A stretch of DNA of 64,000 nucleotides, from positions 164,467 through 228,466 of the forward strand of contig NZ_BMMS01000014.1 in the NCBI RefSeq assembly GCF_014646055.1, written 5' to 3'. Source of the DNA: Wenjunlia tyrosinilytica (GTDB lineage Bacteria; Actinomycetota; Actinomycetes; Streptomycetales; Streptomycetaceae). Both the position numbers and the translations under genes were made by a program. Positions 25,808 through 34,012 of the stretch are shown here, in pieces (the stretch's first letter is position 1; the number at the start of each line of letters is the position of its first letter). The notes below the pieces were generated by a model. It searched no databases, was not told where the DNA came from, and saw only the letters and a program-made list of their open reading frames with translations.

Positions 25808-25971
25808 GTATCTCTTCCCGTACGTCCGAAACCACCACGGACGTGAGTGCCCGCGGCTTGACTGTTCGTCATGCGACCGATCGGCGCCCCGACTTGGGGA
25901 CGCCGGTCGCCGATCGACAAGACGCCGACCGACAAGACGCCGATCGCGGCGCAAAGGTTCGCGCCCGCGGC

Positions 25972-27120
25972 TCACTTGCCGCAGAACTCGGCCTCGATCA
26001 CCGCCTCGCTGTCGCCCGTCCAGTCGCCGTTGAAGTTGAAGGCGAGCGAGTGGCGGCCGTCCTTTGTCGTCACCGCCTCGGAGGTCGAGCCGTGGATGCC
26101 GCCGCCGTGGCCCCAGACCACCGTGCCGCAGCTGAGCTTGCGCTCGATGAGACCGAGGCCGTAGCGGGCCCCGGGGATGCCCTCGACCGGTACGGTCGTC
26201 GTCATCTCGGCCAGTTGCTTCTTCGGCAGCAGCCTGCCGCGCAGCAGGGCCGAGTAGAAGCGGTTCAGGTCGTCCGAGTCGGAGATCATCCCGCCCGCCG
26301 ACGAGGCACTGGACGGATTGAGTTCGGTGACGTCGTACGACGGGCCCGCCGGGTCCTCGCCGAGCTTTGAGTACGCGCGGCCACTGGGCTGGGGCACACG
26401 CGGGTCGGTGCGCGGGACCGTGGTGTCGTGCAATCGCAGCGGCTTGATGACACGCCGGCGGACCTCCCGCGCGTAGGAGTGTCCCGTGGCCTTCTCCACG
26501 ATCATCCCGGCGAGGATGTAGTTGGTGTTGGAGTAGTTCCACGACGTGCCGGGCGGGAAGTCCGGCTTGTGCTTCATGGCGATGTCCACGAGCTGGCGGG
26601 GTTCCCGGGTGTCGTAGCGGTGCTTGAAGAAGCCGTCCTTCAGGAAGAACTCACGGACGAAGTCCTCGTCCGCGGTGAAGTTGTAGATCCCACTGGTGTG
26701 GTTGAGGAGTTGGCGGACCGTGATGCGCCGGCCGTCATGGCCGTGGCCGCGCACCACACCCGGCAGCCAGTGGTCGACACTGTCGTTGAGGTTGAGTCTT
26801 CCTTCCGCCTCGAGCTGGAGGACCACGGTGGAGACAAAGGTCTTGGTGATGCTGCCCACGCGGTAGTGGTCATGAGCGCCGCGTGGGCGCCCGCTCTTGA
26901 TGTCGCCGACGCCCGCCGTGCCGTTCCAGGTGCCCTGCTTGTCCTTCACCTGGCCCGTCACTCCGGGCACGCCCTGCTTGACAGCGGCTTCCATGGCCCG
27001 CCGGGTCGGAGCGTGGTGGTCACCCGCTGGTGCGGGGGCCGCCACGGCGGGGGCCGCGAGCGCTCCTGCCGTCATGGCCACCACCGCGGTCATGCCCGCC
27101 AGACGAGTACGTGCCGGCAT
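25972..27120 (-). CDS. Secreted serine hydrolase, class C beta-lactamase / DD-carboxypeptidase fold
   Basis: A 382-residue protein from ATG 27120 (GAGGAAAGGA upstream) with a signal peptide to about residue 28. All three active-site elements of the penicillin-binding fold are present: SITK (Ser90, Lys93), YSN (196-198) and HGGG in 'VVWGHGGGIHG' near the C-terminus. It resembles R61-type DD-carboxypeptidases and esterases of this family. A true beta-lactamase role is not supported or excluded by the sequence. It precedes the M1 peptidase on the same strand with a 164-base gap, so the two are probably separate transcripts. Confidence 0.88.
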   Translation of the reverse strand: MPARTRLAGMTAVVAMTAGALAAPAVAAPAPAGDHHAPTRRAMEAAVKQGVPGVTGQVKDKQGTWNGTAGVGDIKSGRPRGAHDHYRVGSITKTFVSTVVLQLEAEGRLNLNDSVDHWLPGVVRGHGHDGRRITVRQLLNHTSGIYNFTADEDFVREFFLKDGFFKHRYDTREPRQLVDIAMKHKPDFPPGTSWNYSNTNYILAGMIVEKATGHSYAREVRRRVIKPLRLHDTTVPRTDPRVPQPSGRAYSKLGEDPAGPSYDVTELNPSSASSAGGMISDSDDLNRFYSALLRGRLLPKKQLAEMTTTVPVEGIPGARYGLGLIERKLSCGTVVWGHGGGIHGSTSEAVTTKDGRHSLAFNFNGDWTGDSEAVIEAEFCGK

Positions 27121-27313
27121 CCTGTGTCCTTTCCTCGACGAAGCCGCCGGCGGCCGACATGCTGCGACCGGCTCGACGGTGATCGGGAGGAGGGACCCCG
27201 CGTGACGGCCCGAGGGTTGCCCGGCGTGCACCGGTTGATCGGATTTCAGCCTTCTTCGGCGGCGTCGGCGGCGGACGGGCCGCGTGGCGCGGTGAGACGC
27301 CGAGGCGCAGCGG

Positions 27314-28333
27314 TCACCGAGTGCCCTTGGCGGCGAACTTCGCGGTGGACTCCACGTTGTCCTTGGTGATGAAGGCCGGGCCGGTCAGCACCGGCGCGAC
27401 ACCGCCGCCGCTGAAGTTGCCGTTGCTCTTGTACAGCCACAGCGAGTCGACGGGCAGATAGCCCTGGAGGTACGGCTGCTGGTCGACTGCGAGCTGCACT
27501 GTGCCGTCCAGCACGGCCTCGGTCAGGTCCTTGTTGAGGTCGAAGGTGGCGATCTCGGCGTTGCCGCCCGCCTCGGACACGGACTTGACCGCGGTCAGTG
27601 CGAACGGCGCGCCGAGGGTGACGACGTAGTCGATGGAAGGGTCCTGCTCGAGCTTGCCGGTGATCGCCGATTGCACCGACTTCATATCGGTGCCATTGAC
27701 GTAGACATTCTCGGTCCGGCCCTTGAACGTCTTCTTCAGACCGGCGCAGCGGTCCTCGAGGGCCACGTTCCCCTGCTCGTGGATGACGCAGATGTTGTGC
27801 TTGGAGCCGAGTCCGTTGAGCTTTTTGCCGAACGCCTGCCCGGCGAGCCGCTCGTCCTGCCCGAAGAACTCCAACAGGCCTTGGCTCTTCCAGTCGTTGA
27901 GGCCCGCGTTGAACCCGACGACCGGAATGCCCGACTGTTCGGCGTTGGCGACCGCGGCTGCCATCGCGTCGGGGTCGGCGAGGGTGACGGCGATCCCGTC
28001 GACCTGGTCGTCGATGGCCTCCTGGACCAGGTCGGCCTGCTTGTCGGCGTCGGGGTCGCTGGAGTAGATCAGCTCCACATTGTCCCTGGCGGCGGCCGCC
28101 TTGGCCCCCTTGCGAATGATGTCCCAGAAGGCGTCGCCGGGTGCCGCGTGGGTGATCATGGCGATCCTCATGCGCGTGATACTGGCCTTGGGCGACGTGT
28201 CCTTGTCGGCAGCGGTGTCGGCCTTGTCGTCGCCCGAGCCGCTGGAGCATCCCGCGACGATCAGAGCGCCTGCGGCCACGAGCGCGGCGGCGAGGAGTCT
28301 TCGGCTTCCACAGGCACGGGCTCGGTGATTCAT
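27314..28333 (-). CDS. Sugar-type ABC transporter substrate-binding lipoprotein, orphan
   Basis: A 339-residue lipoprotein: signal peptide with lipobox LIVAGC (Cys near 29), then a periplasmic-binding-protein type I fold ('RIAMITHAAPGDAFWDIIRKGAKAAA', 'LVQEAIDDQVDGIAVTLADPDAMAAAV', 'GIPVVGFNAG', 'YLQGYLPVDSLWLYK') as in ribose/inositol-type binding proteins. No permease or ATPase gene is next to it. It may feed a transporter encoded elsewhere or act as a ligand sensor. The start at ATG 28333 gives a normal signal peptide. Confidence 0.85.
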   Translation of the reverse strand: MNHRARACGSRRLLAAALVAAGALIVAGCSSGSGDDKADTAADKDTSPKASITRMRIAMITHAAPGDAFWDIIRKGAKAAAARDNVELIYSSDPDADKQADLVQEAIDDQVDGIAVTLADPDAMAAAVANAEQSGIPVVGFNAGLNDWKSQGLLEFFGQDERLAGQAFGKKLNGLGSKHNICVIHEQGNVALEDRCAGLKKTFKGRTENVYVNGTDMKSVQSAITGKLEQDPSIDYVVTLGAPFALTAVKSVSEAGGNAEIATFDLNKDLTEAVLDGTVQLAVDQQPYLQGYLPVDSLWLYKSNGNFSGGGVAPVLTGPAFITKDNVESTAKFAAKGTR

Positions 28334-28524
28334 GTGTCCTGACACCTCATAGAGCGGGGAAATAAGGAAGGGGAGCCCCGGCCGGGGGTTCTCGCGAGGA
28401 GCCGGAGGCGTTTTGCTCAGGGCGTGAGCCAACTCCCCACACAGTTGCACTGTCAAGGGTTTGTCAGGACATGGTTTCGTAACGGGCGATTCGCCTCGGC
28501 GAGGCCGACGATCTCATGCGGCCG

Positions 28525-29217
28525 TCATTCGGGCGCCGCTGACGACGGGCGGGTGAGCAGACCCGCGAGCAGCGTGCCGAGCAACTGCCGAAGCGTCGCG
28601 GTGAAGTCGAGCCGCAGGGACGCCAAGGAGGCGTCGGCCTCGTAGGCGGCGAGCATCGCTGCCGAGGGCTGTGCGTGGCTCCATACGGCACCGGTCACCA
28701 TGACGGCGGCTGTCGCGAATCGCATGGCGTCGTCCTCGCTCAGCTCACGCAGGTGCTCGCGCACCTGGCGGGCCAGTGCGGCGGCATTCCGGAGGGCGGC
28801 GCGCTTGTGCTCCGCAGCGACCCTTGGGGAGACATTGTGTTCCAGTACCGCGGCCTGGGCGCTGATGAGGTCGCACAGCACGGGGCGGGCCCCGAGTGAG
28901 GTCGCGAGTGCGGCGGCGACGCGGTCGCCGCGCTCGCCCGCCGACGCGTCGTTGTCCACCGCGGCGGTGAGCGTGTCGCCGAGCTGGCGCAGCCACTCCC
29001 GCGACCCGGTGTCGAGCAGTTCGAGCAGTACGGCTTCACGGGACTCGAAGTAGCGCAGCACATTCGACTTCGCCAGACCGGCGCGTCGGCTCAGCTCATT
29101 GAGGCTCACTCGCGCCACGGGCATCTCGGTCAGCATCACGGCCGCGGTGTCCAGGATCGCCGTTCTGCGCAGGGCGCGCTGCTCGTCGCTGCGTGCGCGT
29201 TGGAAGGGCGCGGTCAT
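28525..29217 (-). CDS. TetR/AcrR-family transcriptional regulator
   Basis: A 230-residue regulator from ATG 29217. The N-terminal helix-turn-helix is canonical: 'RRTAILDTAAVMLTEMPVARVSLNELSRRAGLAKSNVLRYFESREAVLLELL'. The C-terminal ligand domain resembles TetR regulators with a TetR_C_17-like tail ('ALARQVREHLRELSEDDAMRFATAAVMVTGAVWSHAQPS'). A pair of identical palindromes immediately upstream implies autorepression. Its target besides itself is not obvious. The orphan binding protein on the same strand or the divergent phosphatase are candidates. Confidence 0.88.
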   Translation of the reverse strand: MTAPFQRARSDEQRALRRTAILDTAAVMLTEMPVARVSLNELSRRAGLAKSNVLRYFESREAVLLELLDTGSREWLRQLGDTLTAAVDNDASAGERGDRVAAALATSLGARPVLCDLISAQAAVLEHNVSPRVAAEHKRAALRNAAALARQVREHLRELSEDDAMRFATAAVMVTGAVWSHAQPSAAMLAAYEADASLASLRLDFTATLRQLLGTLLAGLLTRPSSAAPE

Positions 29218-29230
29218 GGCCGCCAGTTTA

Positions 29231-29267
29231 CAGACCGCCGGTCCATTAATATGCGACCGCCGGTCTG
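29231..29267. promoter_or_regulatory. Twin palindromic operator upstream of the TetR gene
   Basis: CAGACCGCCGGTC (29231-29243) and GACCGCCGGTCTG (29255-29267) form one large inverted repeat. Each also contains the 11-bp palindrome GACCG-C-CGGTC. The two centres are 22 bp apart (two helical turns), and the spacer holds a TATTAAT-like -10 for the minus strand. The edge is 14 bases upstream of the TetR start codon, ideal for self-repression. Confidence 0.75.
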
Positions 29268-29372
29268 CAAGAGGTTCGATGCGCATCGGAGCCATCGTGC
29301 GGGGCCCGGTTGCCCCTGTGGCAAGGACATGCCCACCTTGACACTGCCGTGCCCGGAGCGTAGAGCGAGTAC

Positions 29373-32027
29373 ATGGGCCGACGTGGGGCGGCGAAGCGTG
29401 CGGGGCCGCACGTCACCAGCGGTCCCGGGGTACGAGCGGCTGTGCCCGGGACCGCGGGCGTGGATGGTCCACTGCCTGACGCCTCGGACCCGGTCCCCAC
29501 CGACGCGGCGGCGGAGACCGAAGAACTCCTCAGTTCCGCCGTGGTCAGGGCCGTCCAGGAGACCGGCGCGCACGCCGGGAGCATCTTCCTGCGCTCCCGC
29601 GACCGCCGCTCCATCGTTCTCGCGGCGGCCTGCGGGACCCCGCCCTCCCTCCTCGGGGGCTGGCGGCTCATCCCGGTCAGCAGCCCCATCCCGGTCGCGA
29701 CGGCCTACCGGTCCGGGCGGACCGTCCACCTCGCCGACGGCGACGAGACCATGCGGCGCTTCCCTCAGCTCTCGGTGGCGCTGCCGTACGCGTTCGGTTC
29801 GGCGTCCGTGCCGGTCAAGGCGGGGCGGGAGTCGTTCGGAGCGCTGGCCGTCGTATGGGCGGCTCCGCCCGGTAGCGCGGGGCTGTCGAAGGCCCGGCTC
29901 AGGCATCTGCGCGCCACAGCCAACCGGCTCGGCGCCTCGCTCGCCGCGATCCAGCTCCGGGGCGGTCTCGCCGAGTGGGACGCGGAGACGGTCGTCATCG
30001 AGGTTCCGGCACCCTCCCCGCCGGCGGTGCGCGTGGGCCTGTTCGACTGGGAGCTCGACACCGGGGCCCTCACAGCGGACGACGAGCTGTGCGCGATCTT
30101 CGGGCTGGACCCGAGCGGGTTCGACGGGCGGGCCGACACACTGGCCTCCCGGGTCCACCCCTCGGACCTCGCAGCCTTCCGCGCCGCGGCCCGTGCGGCG
30201 GTCGTCGACGGCCGGATCCTCGCGCAGCGGATTCGCGTTCTGGAGGCCGACGGCACCCACCGCCCGGTCGAGCTGTGGGGCCGGGTCCCGGAAGGCCCGA
30301 CTCAGGAGGCACGGTCGCACCTGGTGGGGGCGGCCCTCGACCCCGGAGCCGGCACCAGGGCCGTGGCGGCGATCGAGCGGCTTCGGGACGGCGTCTTCTC
30401 CCTGGATCCGGAAGGGCGGCTCACCTATGTGAACCGTGGTCTGGAGCAGCTTCTGGGGGTGCGGCGGGAGGAGGTGCTGGGCCAGAGCCTCTGGGAGGTC
30501 CTGCCCTGGCTGTCCTCGCCTGTCCATGAGGACCGGCATCGGGCCGCGATGGTCTCTCAGCAGCCGACGTCCTTCGTGGCCCGCCGCCCGCCCGACCAGT
30601 GGATCGCGTTCTCGCTCCATCCGGACGCGGGTGGAGTGACCGGCAGGGCGGTGCCCGTCGAATCGCCCCCCTCGCCGGCTGCGCGCCCCGGCGCACCGGC
30701 CGAGGGCACCGCGTCCGCGGCCGAAGGCCGCTCACCGCCGACAGCCTCATCGCCGGCAGCCTCACCGCCGTCCCCCGTGCCTGCCGGCCCGACCGCGCCG
30801 GCTCGCTTGGCCGCCATCTACCATGTGCTGCAGTTGGGCAGCGCGCTGACCGAGGCGGTGTCCGCCCGTGAGGTCTGCGCCGTCGTCGCCGATCAGCTCC
30901 TGCCTGCCTTCGGCGGCCGGCAGTTGGCGATACATGTGGTGCGAGAGGGCCGGATGCACCTGCTAGCTCAGACCGGTCACCACGGGCATTTCCTGGACTG
31001 GTTCGAGGACGTCCCTCTGAACGCCCGCCTACCCGGGACACAGGCCCTCACTTCAGGGACGCCCTTGTTCATCGAGTCCCGGGAGGACCTCGCCAACAGC
31101 TATCCGGGGCTGCGCATGGGGGAGGCGCGCTCCTGGGCGTACCTCCCTCTGATCGCCTCCAGCCGACCGGTGGGGACGTGCGTCCTCGGCTTCGACGAGG
31201 TCCACCGCTTCAGCGTTGAGGAGCGCAGTGTCCTCAGCGCCCTCGGCGGACTGATCGCTCAGGCCCTGGAGCGGGCGCGGGTCTACGACGAGGAGTTCGC
31301 CATCGCCCGAGGGCTGCAGGACGCGCTTCTGCCGCACCGGCTGCCCGAACTCGCGAACATCCACATCGCCGGCCGCTACCTCCCCGGCACCAGCGGAATG
31401 GACATCGGCGGCGACTGGTACGACGTGATCAGGACCGCGGACGCTGTCGCGCTGGTCGTGGGGGACGTCGAAGGGCACAGCGTCACCGCCGCCGGGGCCA
31501 TGGGCCAACTGCGCAGCGCCGTGAGGGCGTTCGCCACAGCCGGGCACCGCCCTGGCGACGTGGTCGCCGGAGCCAACCGCATTCTCGACGACCTCGGAGC
31601 CGAGCTCCTCGCCAGTTGCTGCTACATCCGCCTCGAGACCGGCAGCGGGCAGACGTGCGCCGTCCGCGCGGGCCACCCCCCGCCGCTGCTGCGCCGCCCC
31701 GGAGGAACGACAGAGGTCCTCGATCTCGAGGGTGGGACCCTGCTCGGTGTGGACCGCTCGACCGACTACCCCGAAACGCGACTGGAGCTGCCGCCCGGTT
31801 CGGTCCTCGCCCTCTACACGGACGGCTTGGTGGAGGAGCGGGACACCGACATCGGTCTGGGGATCGACCATCTGCGGGCAACGCTGGCCCATACCGGCAC
31901 GCACTCACTGGAGAAGCTGGCCGATGGGCTCCTGCGCGCTGCCCGGCGCTCCGCCAAGCGCGAGGACGACATCGCCCTGTTGCTCACCGAGTATGCCCCC
32001 GGCCACCATGCCGCCGGGGCGCATTGA
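29373..32027 (+). CDS. GAF-PAS-GAF-SpoIIE (PP2C-type) protein phosphatase
   Basis: An 884-residue regulatory phosphatase. An N-terminal GAF-like region (about 45-200) is followed by PAS-like folds ('VGLFDWELDTGALTADDELCAIFGLDP' and 'LRDGVFSLDPEGRLTYVNRGLEQLLGVRREEVLGQSLWEVLP'), a Pro/Ala linker near 430-485, a second GAF (about 490-640) and a SpoIIE domain at the end ('RGLQDALLPHRLPEL', 'GMDIGGDWYDVI', 'VVGDVEGHSVTAAGAMGQLR', 'LALYTDGLVEERD', 'REDDIALLL') with the metal-binding Asp residues present. It would dephosphorylate anti-anti-sigma proteins, coupling a sensed signal to a sigma factor. No RsbW kinase domain is fused. The start is tentative. Confidence 0.88.
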   Translation: MGRRGAAKRAGPHVTSGPGVRAAVPGTAGVDGPLPDASDPVPTDAAAETEELLSSAVVRAVQETGAHAGSIFLRSRDRRSIVLAAACGTPPSLLGGWRLIPVSSPIPVATAYRSGRTVHLADGDETMRRFPQLSVALPYAFGSASVPVKAGRESFGALAVVWAAPPGSAGLSKARLRHLRATANRLGASLAAIQLRGGLAEWDAETVVIEVPAPSPPAVRVGLFDWELDTGALTADDELCAIFGLDPSGFDGRADTLASRVHPSDLAAFRAAARAAVVDGRILAQRIRVLEADGTHRPVELWGRVPEGPTQEARSHLVGAALDPGAGTRAVAAIERLRDGVFSLDPEGRLTYVNRGLEQLLGVRREEVLGQSLWEVLPWLSSPVHEDRHRAAMVSQQPTSFVARRPPDQWIAFSLHPDAGGVTGRAVPVESPPSPAARPGAPAEGTASAAEGRSPPTASSPAASPPSPVPAGPTAPARLAAIYHVLQLGSALTEAVSAREVCAVVADQLLPAFGGRQLAIHVVREGRMHLLAQTGHHGHFLDWFEDVPLNARLPGTQALTSGTPLFIESREDLANSYPGLRMGEARSWAYLPLIASSRPVGTCVLGFDEVHRFSVEERSVLSALGGLIAQALERARVYDEEFAIARGLQDALLPHRLPELANIHIAGRYLPGTSGMDIGGDWYDVIRTADAVALVVGDVEGHSVTAAGAMGQLRSAVRAFATAGHRPGDVVAGANRILDDLGAELLASCCYIRLETGSGQTCAVRAGHPPPLLRRPGGTTEVLDLEGGTLLGVDRSTDYPETRLELPPGSVLALYTDGLVEERDTDIGLGIDHLRATLAHTGTHSLEKLADGLLRAARRSAKREDDIALLLTEYAPGHHAAGAH

Positions 32028-32118
32028 CGGGTGGCCGGGCGAGTGCGGTCCCCCACTGCTCAGGTGGTCGATCGCGCGGTGGCGGCTCATTCGGCGCTTT
32101 CCTGTCTACGATGGCTCC

Positions 32119-32751
32119 GTGGTGCACTGGGAAACGGTCTCTTCGCTGGCCACAGGCGTCGGTACGCTCGTGCTGGCGGCCGCCACCTTCGCGTCGGTCC
32201 GGTCGGCGAACCGTGCGGCCCGGGTCGCGGAGGAGTCGCTGCTGTCCGGTATCCGGCCCCTGCTGGTGCCGTCCCGGCCGGAGGACGTCACACAGCAGGT
32301 GAGCTTCGCCGACGACCACAGCGTTCGTGTGCCCGGCGGGGCCGGGACCGCGGAGGTCACCGACGAGGCGATCTATCTGACCTTGTCGATCCGGAACGCC
32401 GGCAGCGGCATCGCGGTTCTCCACGGTTGGCGGTTCGACCCGACCACGGCACTGCGATGGCAGGAGCGGCCATCGGCCGAGTCGTTCCACCGGCTGACGC
32501 GCGATCTCTACATCCCCGCCGGTGATCTGGGATTCTGGCAGGGGGTTCTCCGGCACCCCACCGGCGACGAATCGGACCCTCTCAGGGACCGTATCGTGGC
32601 GAGAGAGCGCATCATCCTCGATCTGCTCTACAGCGACTACCAGGGCGGGCAGCGGATCATCGGCCGCTTCAGCCTTCTGCCCGACGGGGAAGGGGGCTGG
32701 CTCGCCTCGGTCGCCCGTCATTGGAACGTGGACCGCCCGGATCCGCGTTGA
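32119..32751 (+). CDS. Hypothetical single-pass membrane protein
   Basis: About 210 residues starting at GTG 32119 or 32122 (VVHWETVSSLATGVGTLVLAAATFASVRSANRAARVAEESLL). One N-terminal membrane helix is followed by a soluble beta-rich domain ('EAIYLTLSIRNAGSGIAVLHGWRF', 'DLLYSDYQGGQRIIGRFSLL'). This architecture, helix plus a domain with 'RNxGxGxA', is common in actinobacterial proteins of unknown function. Coding bias is strong. No ribosome site is obvious, so the start is uncertain. It is downstream of the phosphatase on the same strand, with about 90 bases between. Confidence 0.68.
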   Translation: MVHWETVSSLATGVGTLVLAAATFASVRSANRAARVAEESLLSGIRPLLVPSRPEDVTQQVSFADDHSVRVPGGAGTAEVTDEAIYLTLSIRNAGSGIAVLHGWRFDPTTALRWQERPSAESFHRLTRDLYIPAGDLGFWQGVLRHPTGDESDPLRDRIVARERIILDLLYSDYQGGQRIIGRFSLLPDGEGGWLASVARHWNVDRPDPR

Positions 32752-32894
32752 CCTGCGGAGCCCCGAACGAGCCGCCCCCTCCGGCTCGTGTCCAGCCGAT
32801 GGCCATCAGCGGCTTGTTGTGCGGCTTCAGCCAGGTCATGACGCGGTCCAGGAAGATGCCGGCCCCACGGCCCGCAGTGCCCGGCCACCGGTGC

Positions 32895-33626
32895 CTACTC
32901 ACCGTCGGATGAGGTCGGCGCGCTGTCATCCGGGCGGCTGTCATCCGGGCCGTTGTCATCCGGGCCGTTGTCATCCGGGCTGTTGTCGTCAGGACGGCGC
33001 CTCAGCTTGAGGAGGTTGTCGGTACGGGTGGCCGGTTGTCCGTCGGGGCCGGTCACACGGCGCTCGTGCTCACCGCTCAGGAGCAGTTCCCACTCGGCGG
33101 GCGGAAGGTCGAGTGAGGTCAGGACCTCCTCGGGTGTGGGGAAGTGGATGTCCGGATGGTGTCCGGTCTCCCATGAGGGGCATCCCACGTGCCCGACGAT
33201 CAGGAGTACACCTCCCGCAGACAGGGACGCCGCGGCAGTGCGCAGGATCCGCTCTCGGGGCAGGTCGATCTCGGAGTGCAGGAAGTGGGCCGAGACGAGG
33301 TCGAAGGCACCCGCGGGGAAGGACTCGGTCAGGTCGTGCCACTGCCAGTCGATCCGGTCGGCGACGCCCTCCTGACGCGCGTGCTCCGCCGCGCGGGCGA
33401 GGGCGATCCGGGAGACATCGACCGCCGTGACGTGCCACCCGCGCTGTGCGAGCCAGATGGCGTCGGCTCCCTCACCGCAACCCAGATCCAAGGCCCTGCC
33501 GGGGGACAGCTCACTCACCTCGCGGATCAGGAGCGCATTCGGTTTGCCGCTCCAGATCCGGTCGTTCGCGCTGTAGCGGGTGTCCCAGTACTCCTCGGCC
33601 GAGGCGCCGCTCGCGTCACCGTTCAT
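32895..33626 (-). CDS. Class I SAM-dependent methyltransferase with a repeat tail
   Basis: A 243-residue protein from ATG 33626 (AGGGGAA upstream). Motif I is 'RALDLGCGEGADAIWLAQRGWHVTAVDVS', with 'WHDLTESFPAGAFDLVSAHFLHSEIDLPRERIL' and 'LSAGGVLLIVGHVG' typical of methyltransferase domain 25-type enzymes (thiopurine/tellurite-resistance-like). The N-terminal 'EEYWDTRYSANDRIWSGKPN' is characteristic of that group. The last 30 residues are DDNGPDDNGPDDS-like repeats made by a 15-bp tandem repeat. The substrate is unknown. Confidence 0.85.
   Translation of the reverse strand: MNGDASGASAEEYWDTRYSANDRIWSGKPNALLIREVSELSPGRALDLGCGEGADAIWLAQRGWHVTAVDVSRIALARAAEHARQEGVADRIDWQWHDLTESFPAGAFDLVSAHFLHSEIDLPRERILRTAAASLSAGGVLLIVGHVGCPSWETGHHPDIHFPTPEEVLTSLDLPPAEWELLLSGEHERRVTGPDGQPATRTDNLLKLRRRPDDNSPDDNGPDDNGPDDSRPDDSAPTSSDGE
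32924..32983. repeat. 15-bp coding tandem repeat (four units plus a degenerate fifth)
   Basis: TGTCATCCGGGCNGY repeats at 32924, 32939, 32954 and 32969, with a degenerate copy at 32984. It encodes the acidic (PDDNG)n tail of the methyltransferase. Because the unit is a multiple of three, gain or loss of copies changes tail length without breaking the frame. Confidence 0.85.
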
Positions 33627-34012
33627 CGCTGTGGTTCCCCTGTCCTCGTGGCTGTCCTCGTGGCTGCCCCGGTGGCCGACCGGCACCATGTCATGGTGCC
33701 GCTCCCGGTCCGCGCAAGCGGCGGTCGCCCTGTGCTGCGTTCGTGCGGTCATGTGTCACACCGCCGTCCGCCACCCACAATCCGCCCGCCGCCGCTGCCT
33801 TGACAAACTTCCTTGCTGGACCAGCAAATGAAGGACGTCGGAGGGCGACCTCGCGACCGTGCTCACCGGTGTCGGCCGCCGATCGAGGGCGCTGCGCCTG
33901 GCCCGCGGTCGCCACGCTGTGCCAGGCCCAGCGGGACGTGAGACCCGGAGGGAGGCCGGCGCCCCCGCCGGAGGAAGACGCCGCCGTCCGGCGCCCCGCG
34001 CCACTTGCCGGC
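33627..34012. other. Intergenic region with an orphan palindrome
   Basis: About 385 bases between the methyltransferase start and the end of the aldehyde dehydrogenase gene. The part near 33640-33670 repeats GTCCTCGTGGCT. A -35-like TTGACA (33800-33805) is followed by the palindrome at 33813-33827. No gene on either strand shows proper codon bias here. It looks like the leftover promoter of a lost gene, or an unrecognised transcript start. Confidence 0.45.
33813..33827. promoter_or_regulatory. Perfect 15-bp palindrome TTGCTGG-A-CCAGCAA
   Basis: A 7-1-7 inverted repeat of the TGGnCCA type seen in operators of GntR-family repressors. Eight bases upstream is TTGACA. Neither neighbouring gene starts close to it (the methyltransferase start is about 190 bases away on the minus strand), and no GntR gene is in the window. 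Confidence 0.5.

Noticed and set aside
29233..29292. tRNA-like stretch near GGTCTGCAAGAGGTTCGATGC
   Set aside because: It contains a GTTCGA-like T-loop sequence, but no acceptor stem or anticodon arm can be folded around it.
32755..32885. Minus-strand peptide FLDRVMTWLKPHNKPLMAIG resembling the end of a GAP/sulfolipid-addressing membrane protein
   Set aside because: Only about 20 residues resemble the family, with no adjoining helices; too short to call even as a pseudogene.
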